From contig JOEL01000072.1 in the NCBI GenBank assembly GCA_000720995.1, positions 1-50,341 on the forward strand: DNA of 50,341 nt, read 5' to 3'. Positions 8,023-15,047 of the stretch are shown piece after piece; the stretch's first letter is position 1; each line of letters begins with the position of its first letter. The notes beneath the pieces are model-generated. The model had not been told where the DNA came from. It made no database searches and saw nothing but the letters and a program-made list of their open reading frames with translations. The translations under genes were made by a program, and so were the position numbers. This DNA comes from Streptomyces celluloflavus (lineage in GTDB: Bacteria > Actinomycetota > Actinomycetes > Streptomycetales > Streptomycetaceae).

Positions 8023-8256
8023 GTGAAGTACGCAAAGGTCGCCGCAGTCGCTGCCGGCACGCTCATGGCGGTGGGGTCGGCTGCGCCGGCGTTCGCCGAC
8101 TCGGGTGCCTCGGGTGCTGCCGTCGGATCTCCCGGTGTCATTTCCGGTGACGTCATCCAGATCCCGATCGCCATTCCGATCAACCTCTGCGGTAACACCA
8201 TCGACATCATCGGGCTGCTCAACCCGGCGTTCGGCAACAACTGCCTCAACACCTGA
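8023..8256 (+). CDS. chp: Short chaplin
   Basis: This 77-aa secreted chaplin has a signal peptide ending at APAFA (about residue 25), then one chaplin domain: AAVGSPGVISGD, IPIAIPINLCGNTIDIIG and LNPAFGNNC. C56 and C74 form the short-chaplin cysteine pair. It is very similar to the chaplin at 6747 in the domain but has a shorter linker. GGGAAGGA upstream of the GTG supports the start. There is no cell-wall anchor. Confidence 0.95.
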   Translation: MKYAKVAAVAAGTLMAVGSAAPAFADSGASGAAVGSPGVISGDVIQIPIAIPINLCGNTIDIIGLLNPAFGNNCLNT

Positions 8257-8286
8257 TTCGGAATAACCCCAGCCGCGTCGTTCCGA

Positions 8287-8325
8287 ACCGGCCCCGGTAT
8301 GCAGACCATGCGTGCCGGGGCCGGT
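8287..8325 (+). terminator. Hairpin after second chaplin
   Basis: ACCGGCCCCGG at 8287-8297 pairs perfectly with CCGGGGCCGGT at 8315-8325 across a 17-base loop. There is no T-tract, which is common for Streptomyces terminators. Confidence 0.55.
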
Positions 8326-8478
8326 CGGCGTCCGGGCCGGTACGCAGCAAGCGGCGAAGGGGCGCACCTTTCGGGTGGCGTCGCCAAGAACCGGGAACTT
8401 CGGAGTTTCTCCGGGCGGCAGGTCTCGTTAGTCATAAGGAAAGCGGTGATCAGAGCAGCGAAGTGCATGCTCACGCGG

Positions 8479-8484
8479 CGTTGA
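8479..8484 (+). promoter_or_regulatory. Possible BldN -10 element for the small secreted gene
   Basis: CGTTGA matches the BldN -10 exactly and sits in a small inverted repeat, GCGGCGT/ACGCCGC. No good -35 (CGTAAC-like) was found 16-17 bases upstream, so the assignment is weak. Confidence 0.3.
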
Positions 8485-8527
8485 CGCCGCGATCCCAGCA
8501 AGCACCGCCCGAGAAGGGACAGTTCAA

Positions 8528-8815
8528 GTGAAGTACGCGAAGTCTGCCGCGGTTGTTGCCGGTTCCGTCATGGCGCTCGGCGCGGCCGTTCCCGCTTTCG
8601 CCGCCGATACCGCCACACCGACCATGAGCCTCAACGGCGGGCTGACCGACGCCCTGAACAGCAAGCAGTTGGACGGCCACCAGCTCCAGCCGCTGGTCAA
8701 GTCGGTCAAGGGTGCGGCGGACAGTGTCAAGGCCGACCCCAAGGGCCTGGTCGGTGCCGCCGCGGGGGCCACCAAGAGCGTCCCGCTGCTCGGTGGAATG
8801 CCGCTCGGTAAGTAA
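8528..8815 (+). CDS. Small secreted protein, family not recognised
   Basis: The 95-aa product has a signal peptide almost identical to that of the chaplin at 8023 (KYAKSAAVVAGSVMALG, ending AVPAFA). The mature part (about 70 residues: MSLNGGLTDALNS, LQPLVKSVKGAADSV, PLLGGMPLGK) lacks cysteines and a chaplin or rodlin domain. The GTG at 8528 follows GAAGGGACAG. Its position between chaplin and rodlin genes suggests a role on the aerial hypha surface, but this is inference. A GTTGA-containing sequence upstream (8479-8484) may be its promoter -10. Confidence 0.75.
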   Translation: MKYAKSAAVVAGSVMALGAAVPAFAADTATPTMSLNGGLTDALNSKQLDGHQLQPLVKSVKGAADSVKADPKGLVGAAAGATKSVPLLGGMPLGK

Positions 8816-9157
8816 TTCCCGGCGGGCCGTCGGCCGGTGGGCGCCATCGCCGCTCGGCCGTATGGAATTCGATGCCGTGAACTTCACTGTTGTGGGGTGA
8901 TTCCCGGTGGCCGGGCACGGATATCGCACCGCATCGGCCGTATACCGGTGCGCCGCGAGAGCCGGCCGAACTTCAGGCCGCCGGTGCCGTTTGGCCCTAC
9001 CCGGTGAATCGTTCCGCACGTCCCATGATGATTGCCCGGACCGGCAAGACGGATCAGGGTACAAGCTCATTTGAGTGAATGGGCACAACCAAACTAGCCC
9101 TTGCGAGTTGGGCATAATGCCCGGCCCAAGGGCACTCCGAAACACGAAGGATCAATA
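8816..9157. other. Intergenic region before second rodlin
   Basis: No gene was recognised. It contains the putative BldN promoter at 9084-9111, preceded by TTTGAGTGAATGGGC, which resembles the sequence upstream of the first rodlin. Confidence 0.5.
9084..9111 (+). promoter_or_regulatory. BldN-like promoter for the second rodlin
   Basis: CACAAC at 9084-9089 and AGTTGG at 9106-9111 are separated by 16 bases. The spacing and the flanking GCGAGTTG are the same as in the first rodlin's promoter, although the coding regions are 2 kb apart. Confidence 0.5.
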
Positions 9158-9568
9158 ATGATCAAGAAGGCTCTGGCGACCGCGGCTGCGGCTGCGTCCA
9201 TTGTCGGTGTTGGCGCTGCCGCCGCTCCGCAGGCGATGGCGGTCGGCAACGACCACGGAACCACTTCCGTGAACGGCAACGGTGCGATGCAGGCATACGG
9301 CAACTCCACCACGACCGGGTACATGAGCCCGCAGATCGGTCTGATCCAGGGCTCGCTCAACAAGCCCTGCATCGGTCTGCCCGCCAAGCTGAACGTCGGC
9401 TCGCTCATCGGCCTCATTCCGATCACGGTCCAGGACCTCAACGTCCTGTCCTCGCCGCAGAACCAGCAGTGCACCGAGAACTCGACCCAGGCCAAGGGCG
9501 ACGAGGCGCTGTCGCACATTCTGGACCGGATTCCGATCCTCTCCGGCAACGGTGCCGGCAACCGCTGA
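9158..9568 (+). CDS. rdl: Rodlin
   Basis: This 136-aa rodlin has a signal peptide ending at APQAMA. The mature domain has VNGNGAMQAYGNSTTTG, LNKPCIGLP, NVGSLIGLIPITVQDLNVL and a C-terminal ILSGNGAGNR. The two conserved cysteines are present. ATG at 9158 follows CGAAGGATC. It is close to the rodlins at 7250 and 9843, and tandem duplication is the simplest origin. Confidence 0.95.
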   Translation: MIKKALATAAAAASIVGVGAAAAPQAMAVGNDHGTTSVNGNGAMQAYGNSTTTGYMSPQIGLIQGSLNKPCIGLPAKLNVGSLIGLIPITVQDLNVLSSPQNQQCTENSTQAKGDEALSHILDRIPILSGNGAGNR

Positions 9569-9582
9569 CCGGTTGCACATCG

Positions 9583-9621
9583 CCCGGGTCGCCCAGCCCT
9601 CCTTCTTCTGGGCGGCCCGGG
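9583..9621 (+). terminator. Hairpin terminator after second rodlin
   Basis: A 14-bp stem (CCCGGGTCGCCCAG with CTGGGCGGCCCGGG, one G-T pair) encloses an 11-base pyrimidine loop and is followed by TTT. Confidence 0.7.
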
Positions 9622-9765
9622 TTTCCGCTGCCCGCGGCGCGCAGAGATTGCCCGGGATATTCGCCGGAGGGACGGACGCCGCATAACGTATGCGGGATGA
9701 GGGGCCGCGAAAAGGCGGATGACGTCTTTTCGGAAGACGGAATTCCATCTGTTCGGGTGATGGTG

Positions 9766-9792
9766 CGGAACCCGGACCCTCGTAATCGGTTA
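9766..9792 (+). promoter_or_regulatory. BldN-like promoter for the third rodlin
   Basis: CGGAAC at 9766-9771 and CGGTTA at 9787-9792 are separated by 15 bases. TTCGGGTGATGGTG before it aligns with the block upstream of the other two rodlins. The spacing is one base short, so the match is weaker. Confidence 0.4.
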
Positions 9793-9842
9793 TTCAAACA
9801 GGGCTCCCGAGTCGGGAGTTCATTCTCCTGAAGGGTTGCACG

Positions 9843-10250
9843 ATGAAGAAGATGATGGCGGGTGCGGCTGTGGCCGCATCGCTGGTCGGGTTGTCCGCTG
9901 CGGCCGCTCCGCAGGCGATGGCGGTCGGCAACGACCACGGGACCACCACTGTGAACGGCAACGGCGCCAAGACGGCGTACGGCAACTCCACGACGCACGG
10001 CACGCTGAGCACCCAGCTCGGTGCCGTCCAGGGCTCTCTCAACGACCTCTGCGTCGGCTTGCCGGCGAAGGTGAACGTCGGCTCGCTCATCGGCCTCATC
10101 CCGATCACGGTTCAGGACGTCAACGTCCTGGCGTCGCCGCAGAACCAGCAGTGCGCCGAGAACTCGGCTCAGGTCAAGGGCGACGAGGCGCTGTCGCACC
10201 TCGTGGACGACATCCCGGTGCTGTCCGGCAACGGCCGCGGCAACCACTGA
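9843..10250 (+). CDS. rdl: Rodlin
   Basis: This 135-aa rodlin has a signal peptide ending at APQAMA. The core has VNGNGAKTAYGNSTTHG, LNDLCVGLP, NVGSLIGLIPITVQDVNVL and QNQQCAENSAQ, ending LSGNGRGNH. It diverges from its neighbours mainly around residues 55-70. ATG at 9843 has GAAGGG upstream. It is the third tandem rodlin; S. coelicolor is known to carry two. Confidence 0.95.
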   Translation: MKKMMAGAAVAASLVGLSAAAAPQAMAVGNDHGTTTVNGNGAKTAYGNSTTHGTLSTQLGAVQGSLNDLCVGLPAKVNVGSLIGLIPITVQDVNVLASPQNQQCAENSAQVKGDEALSHLVDDIPVLSGNGRGNH

Positions 10251-10286
10251 GGCCATTCGGCCCGCTACGTTCCACCGCTTGTGATC

Positions 10287-10326
10287 CCGGGCGGCCGGCA
10301 CCGCGTTCGCGCTGCCGGCCGCCCGG
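10287..10326 (+). terminator. Hairpin terminator after third rodlin
   Basis: A perfect 14-bp stem (CCGGGCGGCCGGCA with TGCCGGCCGCCCGG) encloses a 12-base loop. It separates the rodlin from the long chaplin at 10399. Confidence 0.7.
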
Positions 10327-10398
10327 TCGTGCGAGTACCTCCCGTCGGGCTGCGGGCGCCCGGTCCGGGTGGCATGACGTGCAGAGGAGAGCTAAGGC

Positions 10399-11181
10399 AT
10401 GAGACAGAGCCTGAAGAGAAGCGTGCTCGTCGTGGCGGCGGCCTCGGGGGCGCTCGGCGTGAGCGGCGGGCCGGTGTACGCGGACGCCGGTGCCGTCGGG
10501 GGCGCCGCGCGCTCGCCAGGGGTGCTGTCCGGGAATTCCGTCGAGGTGGCGGTGCACGCGCCGGTCACGGTGTGCGGCAACTCGGTGGCGGGCGTCGGCG
10601 CGCTGAACCCGGGGATGGGCAACTCGTGCGGGGACGGCGGGCGAGGTACGGGCGGCGGGCGGCACCGGCGGCCCGGGGGCGACGCGGTGCACGGCGGGCC
10701 GCGTGGGGCCACTGCCAGAGGCGGCGCCGCGCGCTCGCCCGGGGTGCTGTCCGGGAACGCCGTCCAGGCGCCGGTCCATCTGCCGGTCGGCGTCTGCGGC
10801 AACACCGTCGCCGTGGTCGGGCTGCTCCAGCCCGCCGGGGGCACATCCTGCGGCAACGGAGAGCGGTCCGGGCCCGCCGCACGGCGTCCCCCGGTGGCGC
10901 AGCATCCTCAGGTGGTGCAGGGCCCTCAGGTGGTGCGTGGGGCGACCGCACGGACGGACCGGCCGGGGCCGATGGCGCGTGCCGTGCGCGGGCCGGAGCG
11001 GGGGCCGGGGGCGACTGCGCGGGCCGCGGCCAGAGCCGGGGCCGGGGAGGCGGTAGGACAGGTGGGGCCGGTGCTGGCGGAAACCGGCGCGTACCGACCG
11101 GGCGCGGTGGCCGGTGCGGGCGCCGGGGTGCTGCTCGGCGGGGCGCTGCTGCTGCGGAGATGCCGTACGCGTCGGAGGTGA
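10399..11181 (+). CDS. chp: Long chaplin with two chaplin domains and LAxTG sortase signal
   Basis: The 260-aa protein has a signal peptide (1-28), a first chaplin domain (about 31-77, ARSPGVLSGNSVEV, VCGNSVAGVG) and a second one (about 108-152, ARSPGVLSGNAVQA, VCGNTVAVVG). A Gln/Pro/Arg/Ala linker follows, then LAETG at 226-230, a hydrophobic segment and the basic tail RRCRTRRR. This is the architecture of cell-wall-anchored ChpA-C, linked to peptidoglycan by class E sortases, which recognise LAxTG. Both domains are more divergent than the short chaplins nearby, with Ala/Val replacing Ile. No sortase gene lies in the window, and no BldN-like promoter was seen directly upstream. Confidence 0.93.
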   Translation: MRQSLKRSVLVVAAASGALGVSGGPVYADAGAVGGAARSPGVLSGNSVEVAVHAPVTVCGNSVAGVGALNPGMGNSCGDGGRGTGGGRHRRPGGDAVHGGPRGATARGGAARSPGVLSGNAVQAPVHLPVGVCGNTVAVVGLLQPAGGTSCGNGERSGPAARRPPVAQHPQVVQGPQVVRGATARTDRPGPMARAVRGPERGPGATARAAARAGAGEAVGQVGPVLAETGAYRPGAVAGAGAGVLLGGALLLRRCRTRRR

Positions 11182-11722
11182 GCCGGGACCTCGACGGCCG
11201 GCCGAGCGGGTCCGGCGGGCCGCTCGGCCTGGTCCGCCCGGCCGGTGCGGCCGCCGGCGATACCGGCGGCGCGACCGTGCGTCGTCGTACCTCTGCTGCC
11301 CGGCGGCGCTGCGGCTGGAAGCTGCCCGATGGGCCGTACGACGGATATCAGGACCAACGCGGGGAATTCGCGTCCGGTACGGGAGGGCCCGCGCTTTCGC
11401 TCATTGGTGGGGACCGGCGGGCCGGGGGGTTTGAAGCGGCGCGGTGAAATGCGCGGTGAAGTGCGGTGACGCAGGTGACGGATGGGGTGGCGAGCCCGGT
11501 CGCGGGGGACCGGACCGGCGTACCGGCGCCGTTGCGTGACCGGGCCGGCGGGCGGGGCATGGCGCGACCCGCCGGGGCGTTCGCGGGCCATGGACCCGTG
11601 GGGTGCGGCGCAGGCGCGCCCGGGGGAGAGCCCGCGCCGGACACCGTCGACGTCCAACTCGTCGCAGTCGCAGTCGCAGTCGCAGTCGCACTTGCCGTGC
11701 CGGGCGGGCGCGTACCCGGAGG
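11182..11722. other. Intergenic region with a hexanucleotide array
   Basis: About 540 bases between convergent genes (chaplin + and tatA -). No convincing gene was found. It contains five exact tandem copies of GTCGCA at 11661-11690. Confidence 0.55.
11661..11690. repeat. (GTCGCA)5 tandem repeat
   Basis: Five perfect copies of a 6-bp unit, located about 30 bases past the end of tatA. This is a slippage-prone simple repeat in noncoding DNA. Confidence 0.9.
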
Positions 11723-11959
11723 TCAGTGGGTCGGCGTCGACTCCGGGCGGGGGTGCGGCGGCTGGGCCGCGGCCGCGGCCTCGGGCTGCGGTTCGGCGGC
11801 CGGGCGGTCGTCCTTGAGGGCCTTGGCCTCGGACTTGAGGATGCGCATCGAGCGGCCGAGGCCGCGCGCCATGTCGGGCAGCTTCTTGGAGCCGAAGACC
11901 AGCACCAGGACCGCGACGATCAGGATCAGGTGCCAGGGTTCGAAGGCGTTCCGGAACAC
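11723..11959 (-). CDS. tatA: Twin-arginine translocase subunit TatA
   Basis: Forms the protein-conducting element of the Tat pathway, which exports folded proteins. The 78-aa product has one N-terminal membrane helix (about residues 8-23, [15 protein letters not shown]), the family hinge FGSKKLPD, an amphipathic helix, and a Pro/Glu/Ala-rich cytoplasmic tail. The GTG start at 11959 gives MFRNAFEPW. It stands alone without tatC, as is usual in Streptomyces. TatA and TatE cannot be separated from sequence alone. Confidence 0.93.
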   Translation of the reverse strand: MFRNAFEPWHLILIVAVLVLVFGSKKLPDMARGLGRSMRILKSEAKALKDDRPAAEPQPEAAAAAQPPHPRPESTPTH

Positions 11960-12083
11960 GGCGCTCTCGCTTTCGTCAGGTATGCCTGCGGGCAGTCTGT
12001 CCAGTATTACCCGAACATCCGGCCGCCCGGCCAGGGGGCGGTCCCCCGGGGCGGACGGCCGGTGCGAGGGCCGGTCGGGCCGT

Positions 12084-12389
12084 CTACCAGCTGGACTTGC
12101 GTACGCCCGGCAGGTAGCCCGCGTGGGCCTGCTCGCGCAGCCGTACGCGGGAGAGGCCGAAAGCGCGGAAGTAGCCGCGCGGGCGGCCGTCGACCGCGTC
12201 CCGGTTGCGGACCCGGGTGGCGCTGGCGTCCCGTGGCTGGCGGGCCAGCTCGCGCTGGGCGGCGTCCCGTTCCTCCCGCGGGATGTGCGGATCGCGGATG
12301 ACGGCCTTCAGGAGCGCCCGCCGGGCCGCGTAGCGCGCGACGGTCGCCCGCCGCTTCTCGTTCTTGACGATCTTGCTCTGCTTCGCCAT
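12084..12389 (-). CDS. rpsN: 30S ribosomal protein S14, zinc-free paralogue
   Basis: The 101-aa S14 is the long form without the CxxC zinc ribbon found in the short (61-aa) form. Conserved S14 sequence includes [14 protein letters not shown] and [21 protein letters not shown], ending RKSSW. It overlaps the upstream rpmB stop by one base, so the two are co-translated. In Streptomyces such cysteine-free ribosomal paralogues are repressed by Zur and replace zinc-binding versions during zinc starvation. Confidence 0.96.
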   Translation of the reverse strand: MAKQSKIVKNEKRRATVARYAARRALLKAVIRDPHIPREERDAAQRELARQPRDASATRVRNRDAVDGRPRGYFRAFGLSRVRLREQAHAGYLPGVRKSSW

Positions 12390-12625
12390 CAGACCCGCCC
12401 TCCTCGTGCGCGGATGCGGGCGACGGCCGCCTCGATCCCGATCAGGTCCACGGTCTTGATGCCCTTGGCGCTCAGCGTGAGCCGGATGTGCCGGCCCTCG
12501 CTCTCCAGCCAGTAGCGCTTGCGCTGGATGTTCGGGTCGAACCGGCGGGCGGTGCGGCGGTGCGAGTGGGAGACGGAGTTGCCGAAGCCGGGCTTGCGGC
12601 CGGTCAGCTGGCAGTGGGCGGACAC
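12389..12625 (-). CDS. rpmB: 50S ribosomal protein L28, zinc-free paralogue
   Basis: The 78-aa L28 has [18 protein letters not shown] and the conserved RIRARGG end. Only one Cys (residue 5) remains, so the four-Cys zinc site of the zinc-binding form is absent. It is the first gene of the minus-strand rpmB-rpsN pair, divergent from rpmG with a Zur-like palindrome between them. Confidence 0.95.
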   Translation of the reverse strand: MSAHCQLTGRKPGFGNSVSHSHRRTARRFDPNIQRKRYWLESEGRHIRLTLSAKGIKTVDLIGIEAAVARIRARGGRV

Positions 12626-12663
12626 GGTGCGGTCCTTCCGGTCAGGGGCCCTGGTGAGGACCT

Positions 12664-12684
12664 ATTGAAAATGGAAACCATTTC
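12664..12684. promoter_or_regulatory. Probable Zur box between rpmB and rpmG
   Basis: The core AAATGG-AAA-CCATTT (12668-12682) is a perfect inverted repeat, and extending it outward keeps most pairs (GAAAATGG against CCATTTCC, 7 of 8). It is AT-rich in a GC-rich region and sits between divergent alternative ribosomal-protein genes, where Streptomyces Zur boxes occur. It overlaps the expected promoter zone of rpmG. Confidence 0.75.
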
Positions 12685-12698
12685 CGTATACTAACCGC

Positions 12699-12863
12699 AT
12701 GGCCCGCAACGAACTACGCCCGGTCGTCAAGCTCCGGTCCACCGCCGGCACCGGCTACACGTACGTCACCCGCAAGAACCGCCGGAACGACCCCGACCGC
12801 CTGGAACTGCGCAAGTACGACCCGGTCGCCGGTCGGCACGTCACCTTCCGAGAGGAGCGCTGA
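12699..12863 (+). CDS. rpmG: 50S ribosomal protein L33, zinc-free paralogue
   Basis: The 54-aa L33 starts [20 protein letters not shown] and ends VTFREER. It has no cysteine, whereas the zinc-binding form has two CxxC pairs. It is the first gene of the plus-strand zinc-response operon (rpmG, rpmE, COG0523 gene, rpsR), with only five bases before the L31 gene. The ATG lies 14 bases after the Zur-like box. Confidence 0.95.
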   Translation: MARNELRPVVKLRSTAGTGYTYVTRKNRRNDPDRLELRKYDPVAGRHVTFREER

Positions 12864-12868
12864 GCCCC

Positions 12869-13123
12869 ATGAAGCCCGGTATCCACCCCCCGTACGGTCC
12901 CGTCGTCTTCCGCGACCGGGCCGCCGACTTCGCCTTCCTCACCCGCTCGACCGCCACCAGCGACCGGACGGTCACCTGGGAGGACGGGCGGAGCTACCCC
13001 GTCATCGACGTCGAGATCTCGTCGGCGAGCCACCCCTTCTACACCGGCACCGCCCGGGTGCTGGACACCGCGGGCCGCGTGGAGCGGTTCGAGCGCCGCT
13101 ACGGCGCGCGCGAGAAGCGCTGA
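12869..13123 (+). CDS. rpmE2: 50S ribosomal protein L31 type B, zinc-free
   Basis: The 84-aa type B L31 begins [19 protein letters not shown] and contains [21 protein letters not shown]. There are no cysteines, in contrast to type A L31. AGAGGAG lies upstream of the ATG. Its stop codon overlaps the start of the next gene (the ATG at 13123 shares the final A), indicating translational coupling. Confidence 0.96.
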   Translation: MKPGIHPPYGPVVFRDRAADFAFLTRSTATSDRTVTWEDGRSYPVIDVEISSASHPFYTGTARVLDTAGRVERFERRYGAREKR

Positions 13124-14271
13124 TGGAACGGCTCAGCGTGGTCCTGGTGGGCGGCCTGCACGCGGATGCGCGGCGGGCCGCCGTGGCGCGGCTGCTGCAC
13201 ACCGTCCCGGGCAGCGTCGCCCTCCACCACGACCTCGCCTCGGCCGCCGCCGGCACCGTCCGGCGGACGGTCCGGGACGCCGGGGGGACGCTCGACACCG
13301 GCGAGGCCCCGCTCGTCAACGACTGCGCCTGCTGTGCGCTGCGCGAGGACCTGGTGCCCGAGCTGGAGCGGCTGGCCGCGGGCCGGATCTGCCGGCTCGC
13401 GGTCGTCGAGCTGTGGGACTCGGTCGAGCCGAAGGCGATGGCCGAGGTGGTCACCGCGTGCGGCAGCGCGCATCTCGCGCTGACCGGAGTGATCACCGCC
13501 GTCGACCCCGCGCTGCTGCTGCCCTACCTCGGCTGCGGCGACGACCTCGCCGAGGCGGGGCTCGCCGCCGCAGCCACCGACCGGCGCACCGTCGCGGACA
13601 CCTGGGCGCGGCAGCTGGAGTACGCGCCGGTGCTGGCGCTCGCCACGGGGGAGGAGACGGCCGAGCCCGCCGATCTGGCGCTGCTCGCGCAACTGCACCC
13701 CACCGCGCGCCGGATACCGGTCGAGTCGCCGGAGCTGGCGGCCGTCGCGATGGGCGGCTTCGACGTCGAGGCGGCCGCGGCGCGCCAGCATCCGGCCTGT
13801 GCGCTGCTGCCGCAGGAGGCCGACGCGGACGGCGTCACCACGTTCGTCTGGCAGCACACCCGGCCCTTCCACCCCGAGCGGCTCTATACGGCGCTGGAGG
13901 ACCTGACCTGTGCCGCGGCGCGCAGCCGGGGCCGGTTCTGGCTCGCCGACCGCCCGGACACGCTGCTGTCCTGGGACGCGGCGGGCGGCGCGCTGTGCGT
14001 GGAGAACGCCGGGCCGTGGCTGGCCGCGCTGCCGGACGCCGCCTGGGAGCTGGTGCCGCCGATGCGGCGGGCCGCCGCCGCGCTGGACTGGCATCCCGAG
14101 CACGGCGACCGCGCGCAGCATCTGGTCTTCACCTCGCCGGGGCTGGACCGCGAGGGGCTGGCGTCGCTGCTGGCGTCCTGTCTGCTCACCGATGCGGAGT
14201 TCGCGGGCGGCCCGCCGGCCTGGAAGCGCCTGCCGCCCGCGTTCGACGAACTCCTCGACCCCGTCCCGTAA
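13123..14271 (+). CDS. COG0523 (CobW-like) putative metal chaperone, nucleotide-binding motifs degenerate
   Basis: The 382-aa protein matches the COG0523 family. Its members are normally GTPases that deliver metal, often zinc, to client proteins. The metal-binding CxCC motif is present (C68-A-C70-C71 in [11 protein letters not shown]). The position expected for the P-loop reads [19 protein letters not shown] and lacks GK[ST]. The usual NKxD guanine motif is replaced by [11 protein letters not shown]-terminal CobW-like sequence ([32 protein letters not shown]) is kept. It is embedded between zinc-free ribosomal protein genes, pointing to zinc homeostasis under Zur. It may bind metal without GTP hydrolysis. 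Confidence 0.85.
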   Translation: MERLSVVLVGGLHADARRAAVARLLHTVPGSVALHHDLASAAAGTVRRTVRDAGGTLDTGEAPLVNDCACCALREDLVPELERLAAGRICRLAVVELWDSVEPKAMAEVVTACGSAHLALTGVITAVDPALLLPYLGCGDDLAEAGLAAAATDRRTVADTWARQLEYAPVLALATGEETAEPADLALLAQLHPTARRIPVESPELAAVAMGGFDVEAAAARQHPACALLPQEADADGVTTFVWQHTRPFHPERLYTALEDLTCAAARSRGRFWLADRPDTLLSWDAAGGALCVENAGPWLAALPDAAWELVPPMRRAAAALDWHPEHGDRAQHLVFTSPGLDREGLASLLASCLLTDAEFAGGPPAWKRLPPAFDELLDPVP

Positions 14272-14344
14272 TTCCGGCCGCCGGCACGGCGCCCCCTCGC
14301 GCCCGTCCCGCCCGCCTCCCGTCCAGGTAAGGAAGCTCTCCGCC

Positions 14345-14581
14345 ATGCCCCGTCGGCACGACCCCCGCGGCAAGCCCGTGCACCGCCCCAATCCGCTGGA
14401 CGCGGCGGGGATCACCTATATCGACTACAAGGACACCGATCTGCTGCGGAAGTTCCTCTCGGACCGCGGCAAGATCCGCAGCCGCCGGATCACCCGGGTC
14501 ACCGCCCGGCAGCAGCGGCAGCTGGCCCGCGCGGTCAAGAACGCCCGGGAGATGGCGCTGCTGCCGTACCCGTCGCGGTGA
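14345..14581 (+). CDS. rpsR2: 30S ribosomal protein S18, second copy
   Basis: The 78-aa S18 has [40 protein letters not shown] and the MALLPYPSR end. It has no cysteine. It is the last gene of the zinc-response operon, 73 bases after the COG0523 gene, with AGGTAAGGAAG upstream of the ATG. Many Streptomyces have an additional housekeeping rpsR beside rpsF. Confidence 0.95.
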   Translation: MPRRHDPRGKPVHRPNPLDAAGITYIDYKDTDLLRKFLSDRGKIRSRRITRVTARQQRQLARAVKNAREMALLPYPSR

Positions 14582-14622
14582 CGGGGGCGGGGCGAGCGGC
14601 GGAGGGGCGGCGGCGATCAATG

Positions 14623-14665
14623 CGTAGGAGGATCCCTACGTTTGACGCGTAGGATATCGCCTACG
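14623..14665. promoter_or_regulatory. Twin operator palindromes upstream of the ArsR gene
   Basis: CGTAGG-N6-CCTACG occurs twice, at 14623-14640 and 14648-14665, both arms perfect. The centres are 25 bases apart, and the second ends only four bases before the GTG at 14670. This is a strong candidate for the binding site of the ArsR-type regulator encoded directly downstream, and would allow autorepression. Confidence 0.75.
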
Positions 14666-14669
14666 TATC

Positions 14670-15047
14670 GTGGTCCGGGTGAAAGCCACTCCCGTACCGC
14701 CCGCCGTCCGCTCCGTATCCGGCCAGGACCGGGTCTTCGCGGCGCTCGCCAACGGCACCCGGCGCGAGGTGCTGCGGCTGCTGCGCGAGGACGGGCCGCA
14801 GCCCGTCCAGCAGCTGGCCGAGCGGTTCACGATGCGCCGCCCGAGCCTGTCCGAGCATCTGAAGGTGCTGCGGGAGGCCGGGCTGGTGAGCGAGGAGCGG
14901 GCCGGCCGGCAGCGGATCTACCGCCTGGAGGCCGCGCCGCTCGGCGAGGTCCAGGACTGGCTCGGCCCCTACGAGCGGTTCTGGCGCGCGAAACTCGCGG
15001 ACCTGGGTGAGCTGCTCGACCGAATCCCCGACGAAGAGGCGCAATGA
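14670..15047 (+). CDS. ArsR-family winged-helix regulator
   Basis: The 125-aa protein has the ArsR helix-turn-helix (ALANGTRREVLRLL, PVQQLAERFTMRRPSLSEHL, VLREAGLVSEERAGRQRIYRL). The metal-binding CxC of ArsR/SmtB sensors is absent, so it belongs to the group that pairs with an SRPBCC protein rather than sensing metal. The start may be GTG 14670 or GTG 14679; both lie so close to the operator that the message may have a very short leader. Its stop overlaps the next gene's ATG, so the two are coupled. Confidence 0.9.
   Translation: MVRVKATPVPPAVRSVSGQDRVFAALANGTRREVLRLLREDGPQPVQQLAERFTMRRPSLSEHLKVLREAGLVSEERAGRQRIYRLEAAPLGEVQDWLGPYERFWRAKLADLGELLDRIPDEEAQ

Noticed and set aside
10281-11447. 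Plus-strand frame of 388 codons overlapping the long chaplin
   Set aside because: Different frame from the chaplin, Arg/Gly-rich, no signal peptide; the chaplin frame has two domains and a sortase signal.
11661-11690. GTCGCA array as a replication or partition site
   Set aside because: Simple slippage repeat without flanking iterons, DnaA boxes or parS-like sequence.
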